Shown one piece after another: positions 16,885 through 25,565 of a stretch of 64,000 bases of DNA; position 1 is the stretch's first letter, and each line of letters opens with the position of its first letter. Source of the stretch: HGM11367 sp964600435. Lineage in GTDB: Bacteria > Bacillota > Clostridia > Christensenellales > UBA1242. The stretch spans positions 1-64,000 of the forward strand of contig CAZRJB010000001.1 in assembly GCA_964600435.1 (NCBI GenBank). The letters are read 5' to 3'. The position numbers and the translations under genes were made by a program. Below the pieces are notes generated by a model. It searched no databases and was not told where the DNA came from. It saw only the letters and a list, made by a program, of their open reading frames with translations.

Positions 16885-18297
16885 ATGAGAAATTTTTTTA
16901 AAGACTTTTTTAAGTATCTTATTGTAATCCTTGTTTGTATTGGATGCGTGTTTGCATATGAGTCTTTGTTGTCGCCATCTATTGTTTCAATTTATAAGTC
17001 AGAAACAAACGGGCTTTATGACACATATGTTTTTGAATACAGCAATGGAAAAAAAGATTTAATTACTATAAAAAATGGCGAAGATGGCAAAGACAGTTCA
17101 ATTGAAGATTTATATCAAGCTGCAAAAATTTTAAACGGATATGGTGATGACTACACAATTTTGGACTTTATAAAAGAATATGCATCTTTTTCTATTGAAC
17201 AACAAGATGAGGCAAAAGCATATTTGGGTGCTCTTTCGTCTGTTGAGGTTTATTCGGCATTTCCAACCGGAGTTTCTAGCAACTCTGGAACATATTACGG
17301 TATGGGAATGGGTTCTGGTGTGATATTTCAAACAGAGGGTGACACGGAAAACTATTACATTATTACAAACTATCATGTTGTTTACAACACTGCGAGCATT
17401 TCTTCCAACAAATTGGCGGAAAAATTCACTTGCTTTTTATATGGTTCTAAAGTAGAAATAACTTCTAAAAATGTTGGTTATGGCTATCAATTCACATATG
17501 GCTCAGATGCAATAGATTGTGAATATGTTGGTGGAAGCATGCAATACGATATTGCAGTTTTAAAAGTTAAAGATTCAACATTAATTAAAAAATCTAATGC
17601 AAAACCAGTTACTGTTTGTAAAAATGACCCTGTTATGGGGCAAACCATTGTTGCAATTGGTAACGCTCAAGGTTTGGGTGTTAGTGCAACCAAAGGCATT
17701 GTTAGTGTTGATAGTGAATATCAAGAAATGACTGCATGCGACGGCAACACAACAATTGTTTATAGAGCAATAAGAATTGATGCATCTGTTAATGCAGGCA
17801 ATTCGGGTGGTGGTGTTTTTAACACTAATGGCGAGTTGGTTGGAATTGTTAATTCTAAACTTTCTGACGAAGAAATTGAAGGAATGGCATTTGCTTTGCC
17901 TGCCGAACTTTCGGTTAGAATTGCAAACAACATTATTGCAAATGCAACAGAAAACAATCATTCTGCATATAAACCAACACTAGGCTTAACCTTAAAAATT
18001 AACTCTAGCAAGGCTGAATATAATGCAGAATCAAACGGTGTTAAAATTATTGAAACTGTTTCTATTGAAAAAATTGAAGATAATTCAGTTTGTCGTGATC
18101 TTTTAAAAGTTGGCGACATTGTTAATTCTGTGGTTGTTGGTGGAAAAGAATATACTATTGACAGAATGTATAAACTTGTTGATTTAACTTGGCTTATGAA
18201 AAAGGACGAACCAGTTGTTTTTAAAGTTACAAGATTGGGCAATTCTGAAGACATAACCATTGTTGTGTCTAGGCTTGTGTTTGGCGCAGTGCAATAA
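16885..18297 (+). CDS. HtrA/DegP-like membrane-anchored serine protease
   Basis: This trypsin-like protease degrades or processes envelope proteins on the outer side of the membrane. A single anchor lies at residues 7-27. The catalytic triad is visible: His164 (NYHVVYN), Asp222 (YDIAVLKV) and Ser307 (NAGNSGGGVF). A PDZ-like region follows at about 355-455. ATG 16885 is chosen because TTAGGAGAAATTAT lies directly before it. An in-frame TTG at 16864 would only add seven residues. An insertion of about 100 residues between the anchor and the protease core, with the pattern VSIYKSETNGLYDTYVFEYS, is not typical and may be a surface-sensing part. It is a single gene. Confidence 0.93.
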   Translation: MRNFFKDFFKYLIVILVCIGCVFAYESLLSPSIVSIYKSETNGLYDTYVFEYSNGKKDLITIKNGEDGKDSSIEDLYQAAKILNGYGDDYTILDFIKEYASFSIEQQDEAKAYLGALSSVEVYSAFPTGVSSNSGTYYGMGMGSGVIFQTEGDTENYYIITNYHVVYNTASISSNKLAEKFTCFLYGSKVEITSKNVGYGYQFTYGSDAIDCEYVGGSMQYDIAVLKVKDSTLIKKSNAKPVTVCKNDPVMGQTIVAIGNAQGLGVSATKGIVSVDSEYQEMTACDGNTTIVYRAIRIDASVNAGNSGGGVFNTNGELVGIVNSKLSDEEIEGMAFALPAELSVRIANNIIANATENNHSAYKPTLGLTLKINSSKAEYNAESNGVKIIETVSIEKIEDNSVCRDLLKVGDIVNSVVVGGKEYTIDRMYKLVDLTWLMKKDEPVVFKVTRLGNSEDITIVVSRLVFGAVQ

Positions 18298-18388
18298 AAA
18301 TGTAATTTATGTTGAAAAAATTGTTTTAATATGTTAAAATGTTCAAAATTAATTAAAAGGGCAATTTAAAAAATTGTAAGATATACAA

Positions 18389-19168
18389 ATGGAAAAAAAT
18401 GTAATTTCAAATAAAGGTTTAATGAATATTAGTGCTTTTATGAGCAGTTGTGATGACTTAATCAACGGCAAATTTATTTTTGCTGGCAACAAAGTTGCAA
18501 ACATTTTAAAAGCAATCAGTGAGTCGCCAGAACTTTATGAAGTTATTTCTGAATGTTTAAAAAATTTTAATTACGAAAAAGAATTTGGCAGGGCAAAAGT
18601 TAAACTTCCAACAAAGCGTGGAACATTTAAAATGCCAGAAGATAAAACTGTTTTAATTCCAATGGTTTTTTGCATATTAGTAGAAATTCAAGAAAACAAA
18701 ATTGATTTTAAACAGTTTTTGGCAGATTATTTTGACACGGATGACGAAGATGTTTCTCAATTTACAAACTTTGCTCAAACAGTTATTGTTCCATTTAAAA
18801 ATGCAATTGCATATCTTTTTGAAATTGAAGGGCAAAACAAGTTCAAACCACAAGAAGAAAAAAAGGAAGAACAACCAAAAGTTTTTAAAAAAGAACCAGA
18901 AATATCAAACAAACAAATTGAGTTTTTTGATGATGTTTTAAGCATTTGTGATGAAATTTTAGAGGATTTGGACTTTGTTAAAGTCAAACCAGAACCAAAA
19001 GACGATTTAGAGTATTTAATTTCCAACTTAAAGCAAGCGGTTGAAAGCAAAAATGTTAAAACAACAAATGCTTTAATTATTGGAATAATTTATGTGTTAA
19101 AGCAAATTAGAAAACTTAGAAAATATGAAAAAAATTTTAGAGATGCGTTGGAACAACTTTATTTATAA
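18389..19168 (+). CDS. Hypothetical two-domain cytoplasmic protein (259 aa)
   Basis: I do not recognise this 259-residue protein. Residues 1-150 form a helical domain that includes a basic loop (RAKVKLPTKRGTFKMPEDK). A charged Lys/Glu/Pro linker at about 151-175 leads to a second helical domain at 180-259 (FFDDVLSICDEILEDLDF...). There is no signal or membrane segment. It stands between htrA and uppP with its own promoter-like TTGAAA...TAAAAT before the start. Function unknown. Confidence 0.65.
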   Translation: MEKNVISNKGLMNISAFMSSCDDLINGKFIFAGNKVANILKAISESPELYEVISECLKNFNYEKEFGRAKVKLPTKRGTFKMPEDKTVLIPMVFCILVEIQENKIDFKQFLADYFDTDDEDVSQFTNFAQTVIVPFKNAIAYLFEIEGQNKFKPQEEKKEEQPKVFKKEPEISNKQIEFFDDVLSICDEILEDLDFVKVKPEPKDDLEYLISNLKQAVESKNVKTTNALIIGIIYVLKQIRKLRKYEKNFRDALEQLYL

Positions 19169-19233
19169 TTTCAACCTTTTCACTCATAAAAACCGAACAT
19201 AAAGACTAAAATATCACTATAAGGAGACAAGTA

Positions 19234-19998
19234 GTGATATTTTTTGTTGTTATTTTGGCAATTGTGCAGGGGTTAACAGAGTTTTTGCCAGTTTCTTCTA
19301 GTGGGCACTTGGTGCTTTTAAACAAGTTTTTTGGAATTGAAAATGACTTTTTGTTGTTGTCAGTGATTTTGCATGTGGCTACTTTGTTTTCTGTTTTGAT
19401 TGTGTTAAAGGATGAAGTTAAAGAAATTGTTAAACACCCTTTTGGAAATCTTTCAAAAAAATTGGTTTTGTCGACAATTCCAACAGTTATTATTGTTTTA
19501 TGTTTTAAAAGTTTTTTTGACAGTTCGTTTGATGGCAGATATTTGCCCATTTGTTTTATGCTAACAGCGTTTTTGATTGTTGTGAGTGAGTTTGTTAGTT
19601 TAAAGCGCAAAAACAAAAAAGATAACATTTCGTATTGGCAAGGCATTGTGATGGGAATTGCACAAGGAATTGCTGTTTTGCCAGGAATATCTAGAAGTGG
19701 TGCAACCATTTGTTCGGGGCTTTTGGTGGGAAGTGACAGAAAACAAGTTGCAAGGTTTTCTTTTTTGATGAGTATTCCGATTATTATTGCCAGTTTGGCT
19801 TTGGAAATTTATGAATATATTTCTTTGGAACAGGTTTTAACTTTGGCATGGTATGAACTTGTTATTGGTTTTGTTGTTGCGTTTATAACTGGAGTTTTTG
19901 CGGTAAAATTTATGCTTAAAGTTATAGAAAAGCATAATCTTTTATGGTTTGCGGTATATTTGATTGTTATTTCTTTTGTTAGTTTTTTTGTTATTTAA
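19234..19998 (+). CDS. uppP: Undecaprenyl-diphosphatase UppP (BacA)
   Basis: This integral membrane phosphatase recycles undecaprenyl pyrophosphate for peptidoglycan synthesis. The 254-residue, seven-to-eight-helix protein has both family signatures: the Glu/Ser-rich QGLTEFLPVSSSGHLVL at about 9-25 and PGISRSGATI at about 149-158. The start is GTG 19234, placed 8 bases after AAGGAG. It precedes groES but is probably a separate unit, because a promoter and a regulatory box lie in the 200-base gap. Confidence 0.96.
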   Translation: MIFFVVILAIVQGLTEFLPVSSSGHLVLLNKFFGIENDFLLLSVILHVATLFSVLIVLKDEVKEIVKHPFGNLSKKLVLSTIPTVIIVLCFKSFFDSSFDGRYLPICFMLTAFLIVVSEFVSLKRKNKKDNISYWQGIVMGIAQGIAVLPGISRSGATICSGLLVGSDRKQVARFSFLMSIPIIIASLALEIYEYISLEQVLTLAWYELVIGFVVAFITGVFAVKFMLKVIEKHNLLWFAVYLIVISFVSFFVI

Positions 19999-20012
19999 TG
20001 TAAACATAAAAA

Positions 20013-20054
20013 GTGTAAGAGGGGTATTGCAATTGTTTTTTTGTTAAATATAAT
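20013..20054 (+). promoter_or_regulatory. Distal groESL promoter with shared box
   Basis: GTGTAAGAGGGGTATTGCAA at 20013-20032 ends in a -35-like TTGCAA (20027-20032). A perfect TATAAT follows at 20049-20054 after 16 bases. The same box (19 of 20 bases) with the same 16-base spacing precedes the phage head operon at 57438. The upstream part GTGTAAnAGGGG is therefore a candidate regulator site. Confidence 0.7.
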
Positions 20055-20139
20055 CGGTTTTGTATTTTTTTATGGGAGAGATACAATCGATGCAAAATTT
20101 GAATGGGAGGTTGATAAAAGAACAAAAATTGATAAAAAA

Positions 20140-20155
20140 TGTAATAGACATTACA
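20140..20155. promoter_or_regulatory. Palindrome near groES promoter
   Basis: TGTAAT-AGAC-ATTACA is a perfect 6-bp dyad. It overlaps a weak -35 whose -10 TAAAAT is at 20169-20174. It is unlike the CIRCE element (TTAGCACTC), which is absent here. Confidence 0.5.
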
Positions 20156-20204
20156 AACAAAAAAATGATAAAATATATTAGAATTTATTTTATAAGGAGA
20201 AAAA

Positions 20205-20507
20205 ATGAATATTAAACCGTTATTTGATAGAGTTGTGTTAAAAATTGAAAAAGAACAAACAACAAATGTTGGTGGAATTTTTTTGCCAGACATGAGCAGA
20301 GAAAAATCTCAAATTGCAGTTGTTGTTGCTGTTGGCAATGGTGGCAACGTTGATGGAAAAGAAACAAAAATGGAAGTTAAGGTGGGTGACAGAGTTTTGT
20401 TTTCTAAGTTCGCAGGCACAGAGTTTAAGTATAAAGATGAAGACCTGTTAATTATTAAACAAACAGATATTTTAGCAGTTATTGAAAAGGAGAATTTGAA
20501 TGGCTAA
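20205..20507 (+). CDS. groES: Co-chaperonin GroES
   Basis: This 100-residue lid protein caps the GroEL chamber during protein folding. The N-terminal NIKPLFDRVVLK, the mobile loop region EQTTNVGGIFLPD and the conserved GDRVLFSKFAGTEFKY are all present. The ribosome site AAGGAG lies 8 bases before ATG. The gene overlaps groEL by 8 bases, a normal operon layout. Confidence 0.98.
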   Translation: MNIKPLFDRVVLKIEKEQTTNVGGIFLPDMSREKSQIAVVVAVGNGGNVDGKETKMEVKVGDRVLFSKFAGTEFKYKDEDLLIIKQTDILAVIEKENLNG

Positions 20508-22125
20508 ACAATTAAAATTTGGAAAAGAGGCAAGAGAATCGCTTTTAAAAGGTGTGAACAAACTTGCGGATGCAGTTAAAATAACGTTAGGGCCAAAGGG
20601 TAGAAATGTTGTGTTGGCGCAAAAATTTGCTTCTCCACTTATAACAAACGATGGCGTTACAATTGCAAAAGAAATTGAACTTGAAGATGCCTTTGAAAAC
20701 ATGGGGGCACAACTTATTAAAGAAGTAAGCATAAAAACCAATGATGTTGCGGGCGATGGCACAACAACTGCCAGTGTTCTTGCTCAAGCAATTGTTAGTG
20801 AGGGGATGAAACTTTTTGATAATGGCGCCAACCCAATTATGCTAAAAAAGGGAATAGATTTTGCTGTTAACAAAATAAGTGAAAAATTGTTAGAAAATTC
20901 AACTGAAGTTTCTAGCAGTAAAGAAATTGCGCAAGTTGCAAGCATTTCTGCTGGTGATGAGGCAATTGGTGAGTTAATTTCTAAAGCAATGGAAAAAGTT
21001 GGTAAAGATGGCATTATAACCTTAGAAGAAGGCAAAACAATGCAAACTGAACTGGCTGTTGTTGAAGGAATGCAGTTTGACAGAGGATATTTGTCGGCAT
21101 ATATGTGCACAAACCAAGAAAAAATGATTGCAGAACTTAATAATCCATATATTTTGATTACTGATAAAAAAATCTCGTCAATTCAAGAATTGTTGCCAAC
21201 ATTAGAACAAATTGTTAAAACGGGTGATAAACTTTTAATTATTGCAGACGATGTTGAGGGTGAAGCGTTGGCAACTCTTGTTTTAAACAAAATTAGAGGG
21301 ACATTTACTTGTGTTGCAGTTAAAGCACCAAGTTTTGGTGAAAAAAGAAAAGCTTTGCTAGAAGACATTGCTTGCCTAACTGGTGGAACATATATAAATG
21401 AAGAAATTGGAACAAGCATTGCAAACATAACAATGGATATGTTGGGCAGAGCAAAAACTGTAAAAGTTGATAAAGAAAACACAACAATTGTTGAAGGTTT
21501 TGGCAACAAAGATGCAATTGAATCTAGAATTTTAGCAATAAAAGAACAAATAAAAACTGAAAGCAGTGACTACGAACGTGAAAAGTTGGAAGAAAGATTG
21601 GCAAAACTTTCGGGCGGGGTGGCAGTTATAAAAGTTGGCGCTCCAACAGAAGTTGAGTTAAAAGAGAAAAAATTGAGAATTGAAGATGCTCTTTCTGCAA
21701 CAAAAGCAGCAAGCAGTGAAGGGGTTGTTGCTGGCGGTGGAATTGCATTAATCAAGTCGGGCAAGTCGGCTGACGTTTTAAGTCAAGTTGAAAAATTGAG
21801 TGGTGACCAAAAACAAGGCGCCATGATTGTTTTGAAAGCAATTGAAGAACCACTCAGACAAATTGCTAGAAATTGTGGGGTTGACGAAAACGAGATTGTT
21901 TTAAACATCATTAACCATTTGAACGATTTAAACTATGGATATGATGCTTTAAACAACAAATTTGTTGACATGATTGCAGAAGGCATTATTGACCCAACAA
22001 AGGTAACAAGGTCGGCTTTGTTTAATGCTGGCAGTGTTGCGGGAACTCTTCTAACAACAGAATGCTTGGTTGCGGACTTGCCAGAAAAAGATACCGAAAA
22101 TCAGCCACAAGTGCCAATGTATTAA
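20500..22125 (+). CDS. groEL: Chaperonin GroEL
   Basis: This 541-residue ATP-dependent folding chamber subunit has the ATP-binding segment KITLGPKGRNVVL at about 27-39, DVAGDGTTTA at about 83-92 and the conserved VVAGGGIALI near 409. The usual flexible Gly-Gly-Met tail is missing; the protein ends ENQPQVPMY. The next genes downstream are a sigma-like regulator and a phage terminase. P22-type coat proteins are known GroEL clients, which makes the promoter box shared with the phage head operon notable. Confidence 0.98.
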   Translation: MAKQLKFGKEARESLLKGVNKLADAVKITLGPKGRNVVLAQKFASPLITNDGVTIAKEIELEDAFENMGAQLIKEVSIKTNDVAGDGTTTASVLAQAIVSEGMKLFDNGANPIMLKKGIDFAVNKISEKLLENSTEVSSSKEIAQVASISAGDEAIGELISKAMEKVGKDGIITLEEGKTMQTELAVVEGMQFDRGYLSAYMCTNQEKMIAELNNPYILITDKKISSIQELLPTLEQIVKTGDKLLIIADDVEGEALATLVLNKIRGTFTCVAVKAPSFGEKRKALLEDIACLTGGTYINEEIGTSIANITMDMLGRAKTVKVDKENTTIVEGFGNKDAIESRILAIKEQIKTESSDYEREKLEERLAKLSGGVAVIKVGAPTEVELKEKKLRIEDALSATKAASSEGVVAGGGIALIKSGKSADVLSQVEKLSGDQKQGAMIVLKAIEEPLRQIARNCGVDENEIVLNIINHLNDLNYGYDALNNKFVDMIAEGIIDPTKVTRSALFNAGSVAGTLLTTECLVADLPEKDTENQPQVPMY

Positions 22126-22185
22126 AATGGTATTATTTTAATTTGAATAAAATTATTTTTAAATATTGTTTTTATCTCAAACATA

Positions 22186-22216
22186 ACCTGCCCTAATTTT
22201 TTTAGAGCAGGTTTTT
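22186..22216 (+). terminator. Terminator after groEL
   Basis: AACCTGC/GCAGGTT stem with an AT-rich loop followed by TTTT. Confidence 0.85.
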
Positions 22217-22350
22217 AGATGAAAAAAAATAAAAAAACAACCATAATTACGCTATTTTGGCATATTATATGCCTAATAATAGAACACATGTTTTGTAATA
22301 TATGAATAAATTTGTATTTTTTACAAAAATTCGCATATTGTAAAAAAATA

Positions 22351-22392
22351 TGTCGAAATATGTTGACTTATGTCGAATGTTGCAAATAGAAT
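22351..22392 (+). promoter_or_regulatory. Phased Spo0A-like boxes over a promoter
   Basis: TGTCGAA occurs at 22351-22357 and 22371-22377, with TGTTGAC exactly between at 22361-22367. The three units TATGTCGAAA, TATGTTGACT, TATGTCGAAT are spaced 10 bases apart, one helical turn. TGTCGAA is the known Spo0A recognition core. A promoter TTGACT (22363-22368), 18 bases, TAGAAT (22387-22392) is overlapped by the boxes. Confidence 0.65.
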
Positions 22393-22435
22393 GTGAATAG
22401 TTCCAAAGAAGATAAGGGCTTTGGGAGGCTTTCAA

Positions 22436-22495
22436 ATGAAACATTTGAATTGTCACAGCAATGCACACCGGTTAATGCATGCACAAAAAATATAA
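22436..22495 (+). CDS. Possible 19-residue leader peptide with periodic His
   Basis: GGGAGG at 22423-22428 precedes ATG 22436 by 7 bases. The ORF encodes MKHLNCHSNAHRLMHAQKI, with His at positions 3, 7, 11 and 15. It ends 29 bases before the regulator gene. It may be a regulatory leader or an artefact. The good ribosome site is the main support. Confidence 0.4.
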   Translation: MKHLNCHSNAHRLMHAQKI

Positions 22496-22524
22496 ATGGT
22501 CACAAAACATAAGGGGAGGAAAAA

Positions 22525-23088
22525 ATGACAACAAATCAAAAAATATGGAGCAAGGCATTGCTCTCGTCCTATAACTACTTAGGGCGGTTGTGTGATTCTA
22601 TTGATAATCTTATTGAAAAAACTGCTGTAAATTCATATTATGCGTTTAGTTTTATAAATAGTGAAAATTCTATTGAAAACATTTCAAAAAAAATTATTTA
22701 TTATTCTAACAGAAAAATAGATTACATCAACTTAAAAATTATTATTGAAAGGGCTTTAAAATCCATTTCAAAACTCAGTGCAAAATATTTAATTTTGAGA
22801 TATATTCACAAAATGTCGGTTGAAAAGGCTTGTGAAATTCTTAACATTTCTAGCAGGTCTTCATATAGAAAACTAAACAGCGCTTTATCAGAATTCTCAG
22901 GGGTTTTATCTTCGTATGGGTTTAATGTGGAGAAGTTGGAACTTGAATATTCTTCAGATCCATTTATTGGCTCAATTTATAAACTTGTTTCTAAAAATAA
23001 CTTTTTAATTGAAGAAAAAGCAGAAGTTATTTCCAAAGACAGCATTTTTAACAGATATATTAACGAACTAATGGCAAATGTTATTTAA
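22525..23088 (+). CDS. Sigma-region-4-like HTH regulator next to terminase
   Basis: The 187-residue protein has a helical N-terminus and, at about residues 95-135, a helix-turn-helix of sigma-70 region-4 style (KYLILRYIHKMSVEKACEILNISSRSSYRKL). The remainder is helical. No region-2 domain is seen, so it is not a complete sigma factor. Phage late regulators of the ArpU/RinA type have comparable layouts. It has a very strong ribosome site (AGGGGAGG). Spo0A-like boxes lie about 150 bases upstream, and the large terminase gene follows beyond a divergent membrane-protein gene. I infer a regulator of phage-derived genes. A sporulation link is indirect. Confidence 0.6.
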   Translation: MTTNQKIWSKALLSSYNYLGRLCDSIDNLIEKTAVNSYYAFSFINSENSIENISKKIIYYSNRKIDYINLKIIIERALKSISKLSAKYLILRYIHKMSVEKACEILNISSRSSYRKLNSALSEFSGVLSSYGFNVEKLELEYSSDPFIGSIYKLVSKNNFLIEEKAEVISKDSIFNRYINELMANVI

Positions 23089-23927
23089 AAATCATCATCT
23101 AGTTCAAAATAGTCAGAATTTTTTAGTCGTTTAATTTTTTTTGTTTTGCCTTTTTTGTGTGGTTTTGTGCTTGCACTTTCTTCTGCAAGTTTTGTTGGTT
23201 TAAACAAAAGATAAATAAAAAGCAAGCACGGCAAACTTATGGCAATAACAATTAATGTTGTTGCAGTTTGTGACAACCCTTTAAATACTTCGCCAGAAGT
23301 TTGGGTTGTTTCTTCTTCAAAAGTTATGCTGTCAAGATATTCCACACTTTCGGTGTTGTTTGTTATTGGACTTAAACTATCACACAGTGGTGAATAAACA
23401 TATCCGGTGTATGTTGAGTTTCCGTTAAAATATTTGCAATAATACCAACACGTGCCTTTTTTGCTTATTGCTTCTTCGCCAGTTGCTGTTCCATAATAAA
23501 GCAAATTGTTATCTAAAAAAGGTATTGAATAAACCAAATTGATTGTTCCGTTGTTATATGGTGTTGATCGAAGATTGGCACCACTTGGAACAAAAACTCT
23601 AAAATTAATATTTAACAAAAAAGGCGAAGTGGGAACATTTTTTATTGGTTTTACTTCGTTTTTTAACACATAGCCATATATGTCGTTATAGCGAGCATAA
23701 TAAAAGTCGGAATTTGCACTGCTTAAAAGTTCAACAAAATAAGTTTGAGGCAAATAAAACATTTGAAATTCTTCTGTTTGTTGTGGTGTGGAAAACATGA
23801 TTGTTTGGTTGTTAAAAACTTGTGCATAATAAGTTTTGTTTGCAAAAACAACATCACAATCAAAAAAGCACACACAACTAACAATGGCACACGCTAGTGC
23901 TACAAAAACATAATTTATAACTTTCAC
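23085..23927 (-). CDS. Membrane protein with SH3-like extracellular region
   Basis: The protein has an N-terminal membrane/signal segment (NYVFVALACAIVSCVCFF), an extracellular part of about 200 residues that includes SH3-like stretches (ANLRSTPYNNGTINLVYSIPFLDNNLLYYG and CWYYCKYFNGNSTYTGYVYS in part), a second membrane segment (TTLIVIAISLPCLLFIYLLF) and a basic then acidic cytoplasmic tail ending ELDDDF. The frame is open up to a TTG at 24023, but this would overlap the divergent terminase gene. A TATAAT on the minus strand at about 23937-23942 suggests a start at GTG 23927. Bacterial SH3 modules often bind cell wall. It overlaps the regulator's stop by 4 bases. Confidence 0.6.
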   Translation of the reverse strand: MKVINYVFVALACAIVSCVCFFDCDVVFANKTYYAQVFNNQTIMFSTPQQTEEFQMFYLPQTYFVELLSSANSDFYYARYNDIYGYVLKNEVKPIKNVPTSPFLLNINFRVFVPSGANLRSTPYNNGTINLVYSIPFLDNNLLYYGTATGEEAISKKGTCWYYCKYFNGNSTYTGYVYSPLCDSLSPITNNTESVEYLDSITFEEETTQTSGEVFKGLSQTATTLIVIAISLPCLLFIYLLFKPTKLAEESASTKPHKKGKTKKIKRLKNSDYFELDDDF

Positions 23928-23957
23928 GATGTTTATTATAATAAAAAATCGTTTTGA

Positions 23958-25448
23958 ATGTTTTATATAATTTTGAAGGAATTTCACAAAAAAAAGGAAA
24001 AATATGCGAAATTGAATAAACAAAACATTTTACAAAACATATTTGGAATAAATAAATATAAAAACGTTAACAGGGTTAACAACAAATTAAAAAAATATAA
24101 TTCGGGCAAAGTTAAACATTTAAAACAATTGGCTTTTCACATGTGTAACAAAAAAAACAGATGGGTGTTTGGTGGAAACAGAAGTGGTAAAACCGAATGT
24201 GGTGCCGTTGAAACGGTTTGGCTCGCAAGAGGAATTCATCCATTTAGACAAAACAAAAAGGATGTGCAAATTTGGGTTGTTTCTTTGTCTACACAAGTTC
24301 AACGTGACGTTGCTCAACAAAAAGTTTTAAGTTATTTAAACAAAAATTGGATAAAAGAAATAGTTATGCTTTCGGGCAGAAAAGATAGCCCTCAAAATGG
24401 TATTATTGACTATATAACCATTATTAATGTTTTTGGCGGTGTTAGCAAAATTGGGTTCAAAAGTTGTGACCAGGGCAGAGAAAAGTTTCAAGGGACTTCT
24501 CTTGACTATGTTTGGTTTGATGAAGAACCTCCAGAAGATATTTATAAAGAATGCCGAATGCGTGTGCTTGATAGGTGTGGCGAAATTTATGGAACAATGA
24601 CTCCTTTAAAAGGTTTAACTTGGGTCTATAACACAATTTATTTAAACGAAGCAAACGATGAAGAAGTGTGGTGTGAATTTATGGAGTGGGCGGACAATCC
24701 ATATTTGAGCGAATCGGAAATTAAAAGTTTAACCGCAACCCTTTCTCAAAGCGAACTAGAAGCAAGACGTTATGGTAAGTTTATTTCTAATGGCGGGTTG
24801 GTTTATAGCGAGTTTGATGAAAACGTAAATGTTATTGAACCATTTAAAGTTCCAAAAGAGTGGTACGACAACATTTCAATTGACCCAGGCTTAAACAATC
24901 CGCTTTCTGCACATTGGTATGCTGTGGATTACGATGGCAATATTTATGTTATTGCGGAAATTTACGAAACTCATCAAACGGTTGAATATCATGCTGGACG
25001 AATAAAAAACATTTGCTCAAAACTCGATTGGCCACGTGCAAGCAATGGTATGTATTCTGCAATAATAGATAGTGCCGCAAATCAAAGGACATTGTCTAGC
25101 CCGAAAAACGTTACAGAACTTTTTTATGATAACGGTATTTTGGTTAATCCAAAAGTTAACAAGGACTTATATTCAGGAATCAACAGGGTGAAATCTTATT
25201 TAAGAAATGCCAATGGTGTGTCCAAATTGTTCATTTTTAAAAACTGCACAAACATGATTAGAGAAATAAAGGGATATTTTTGGGGTAATAGCGAAGCGCC
25301 AGTAAAAAAAGACGACCATGCAATGGATGATTTAAGATATTACATTATGAACAGACCAGAAAATATTGCACCAAAACCGGCTAAATCGCTCGTGCAAAAA
25401 GATAAAGAACGCTTAATGCGAAAGCTAAAAAATTACAACGGGAATTAG
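23958..25448 (+). CDS. Phage terminase large subunit (P22/Terminase_6 type)
   Basis: This motor-nuclease packages phage DNA into a prohead. The ATPase Walker A GGNRSGKT is at 72-79 and the Walker B VWFDEEPPED starts near 185 (Asp188), followed by the coupling motif GTMTPLKG. The nuclease domain retains acidic residues in SIDPG, IIDSAA and HAMDDLRYY. At 496 residues it is full length and has no disabling change. The start may be ATG 23958 or TTG 24012 (LNKQN). The purine stretch before 24000 favours neither clearly. No portal, capsid or small terminase gene is nearby. These are found at 57.5 kb. Base and codon style match the host genes around it. Confidence 0.93.
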   Translation: MFYIILKEFHKKKEKYAKLNKQNILQNIFGINKYKNVNRVNNKLKKYNSGKVKHLKQLAFHMCNKKNRWVFGGNRSGKTECGAVETVWLARGIHPFRQNKKDVQIWVVSLSTQVQRDVAQQKVLSYLNKNWIKEIVMLSGRKDSPQNGIIDYITIINVFGGVSKIGFKSCDQGREKFQGTSLDYVWFDEEPPEDIYKECRMRVLDRCGEIYGTMTPLKGLTWVYNTIYLNEANDEEVWCEFMEWADNPYLSESEIKSLTATLSQSELEARRYGKFISNGGLVYSEFDENVNVIEPFKVPKEWYDNISIDPGLNNPLSAHWYAVDYDGNIYVIAEIYETHQTVEYHAGRIKNICSKLDWPRASNGMYSAIIDSAANQRTLSSPKNVTELFYDNGILVNPKVNKDLYSGINRVKSYLRNANGVSKLFIFKNCTNMIREIKGYFWGNSEAPVKKDDHAMDDLRYYIMNRPENIAPKPAKSLVQKDKERLMRKLKNYNGN

Positions 25449-25525
25449 TTTTTGTGGAATGGTTGATAAAATGAAAAAGATTTATAATTGATAATGTATA
25501 TATTTTAATATTTTACACAACATAA

Positions 25526-25549
25526 ATTTGCAAGAATAATCTTGCAAAT
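25526..25549 (+). promoter_or_regulatory. Leader hairpin before small Cys-rich gene
   Basis: ATTTGCAAGA-ATAA-TCTTGCAAAT is a perfect 10-bp stem with a 4-base loop in the 5' leader, 6 bases before the ribosome site AGGAGGT. It may stabilise the transcript or control ribosome access. Confidence 0.5.
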
Positions 25550-25565
25550 CTTTAGGAGGTGGAAA

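Noticed and set aside
20013..20032. Sigma-54 or sigma-B type promoter in the shared box
   Set aside because: GG and GC are not spaced as in sigma-54 sites. GGGTAT resembles a sigma-B -10, but no matching -35 lies at a common distance in both copies. The TTGCAA-16-TATAWT reading is consistent in both.
20000..20204. CIRCE element at groESL
   Set aside because: No TTAGCACTC or GAGTGCTAA-like arms are present.
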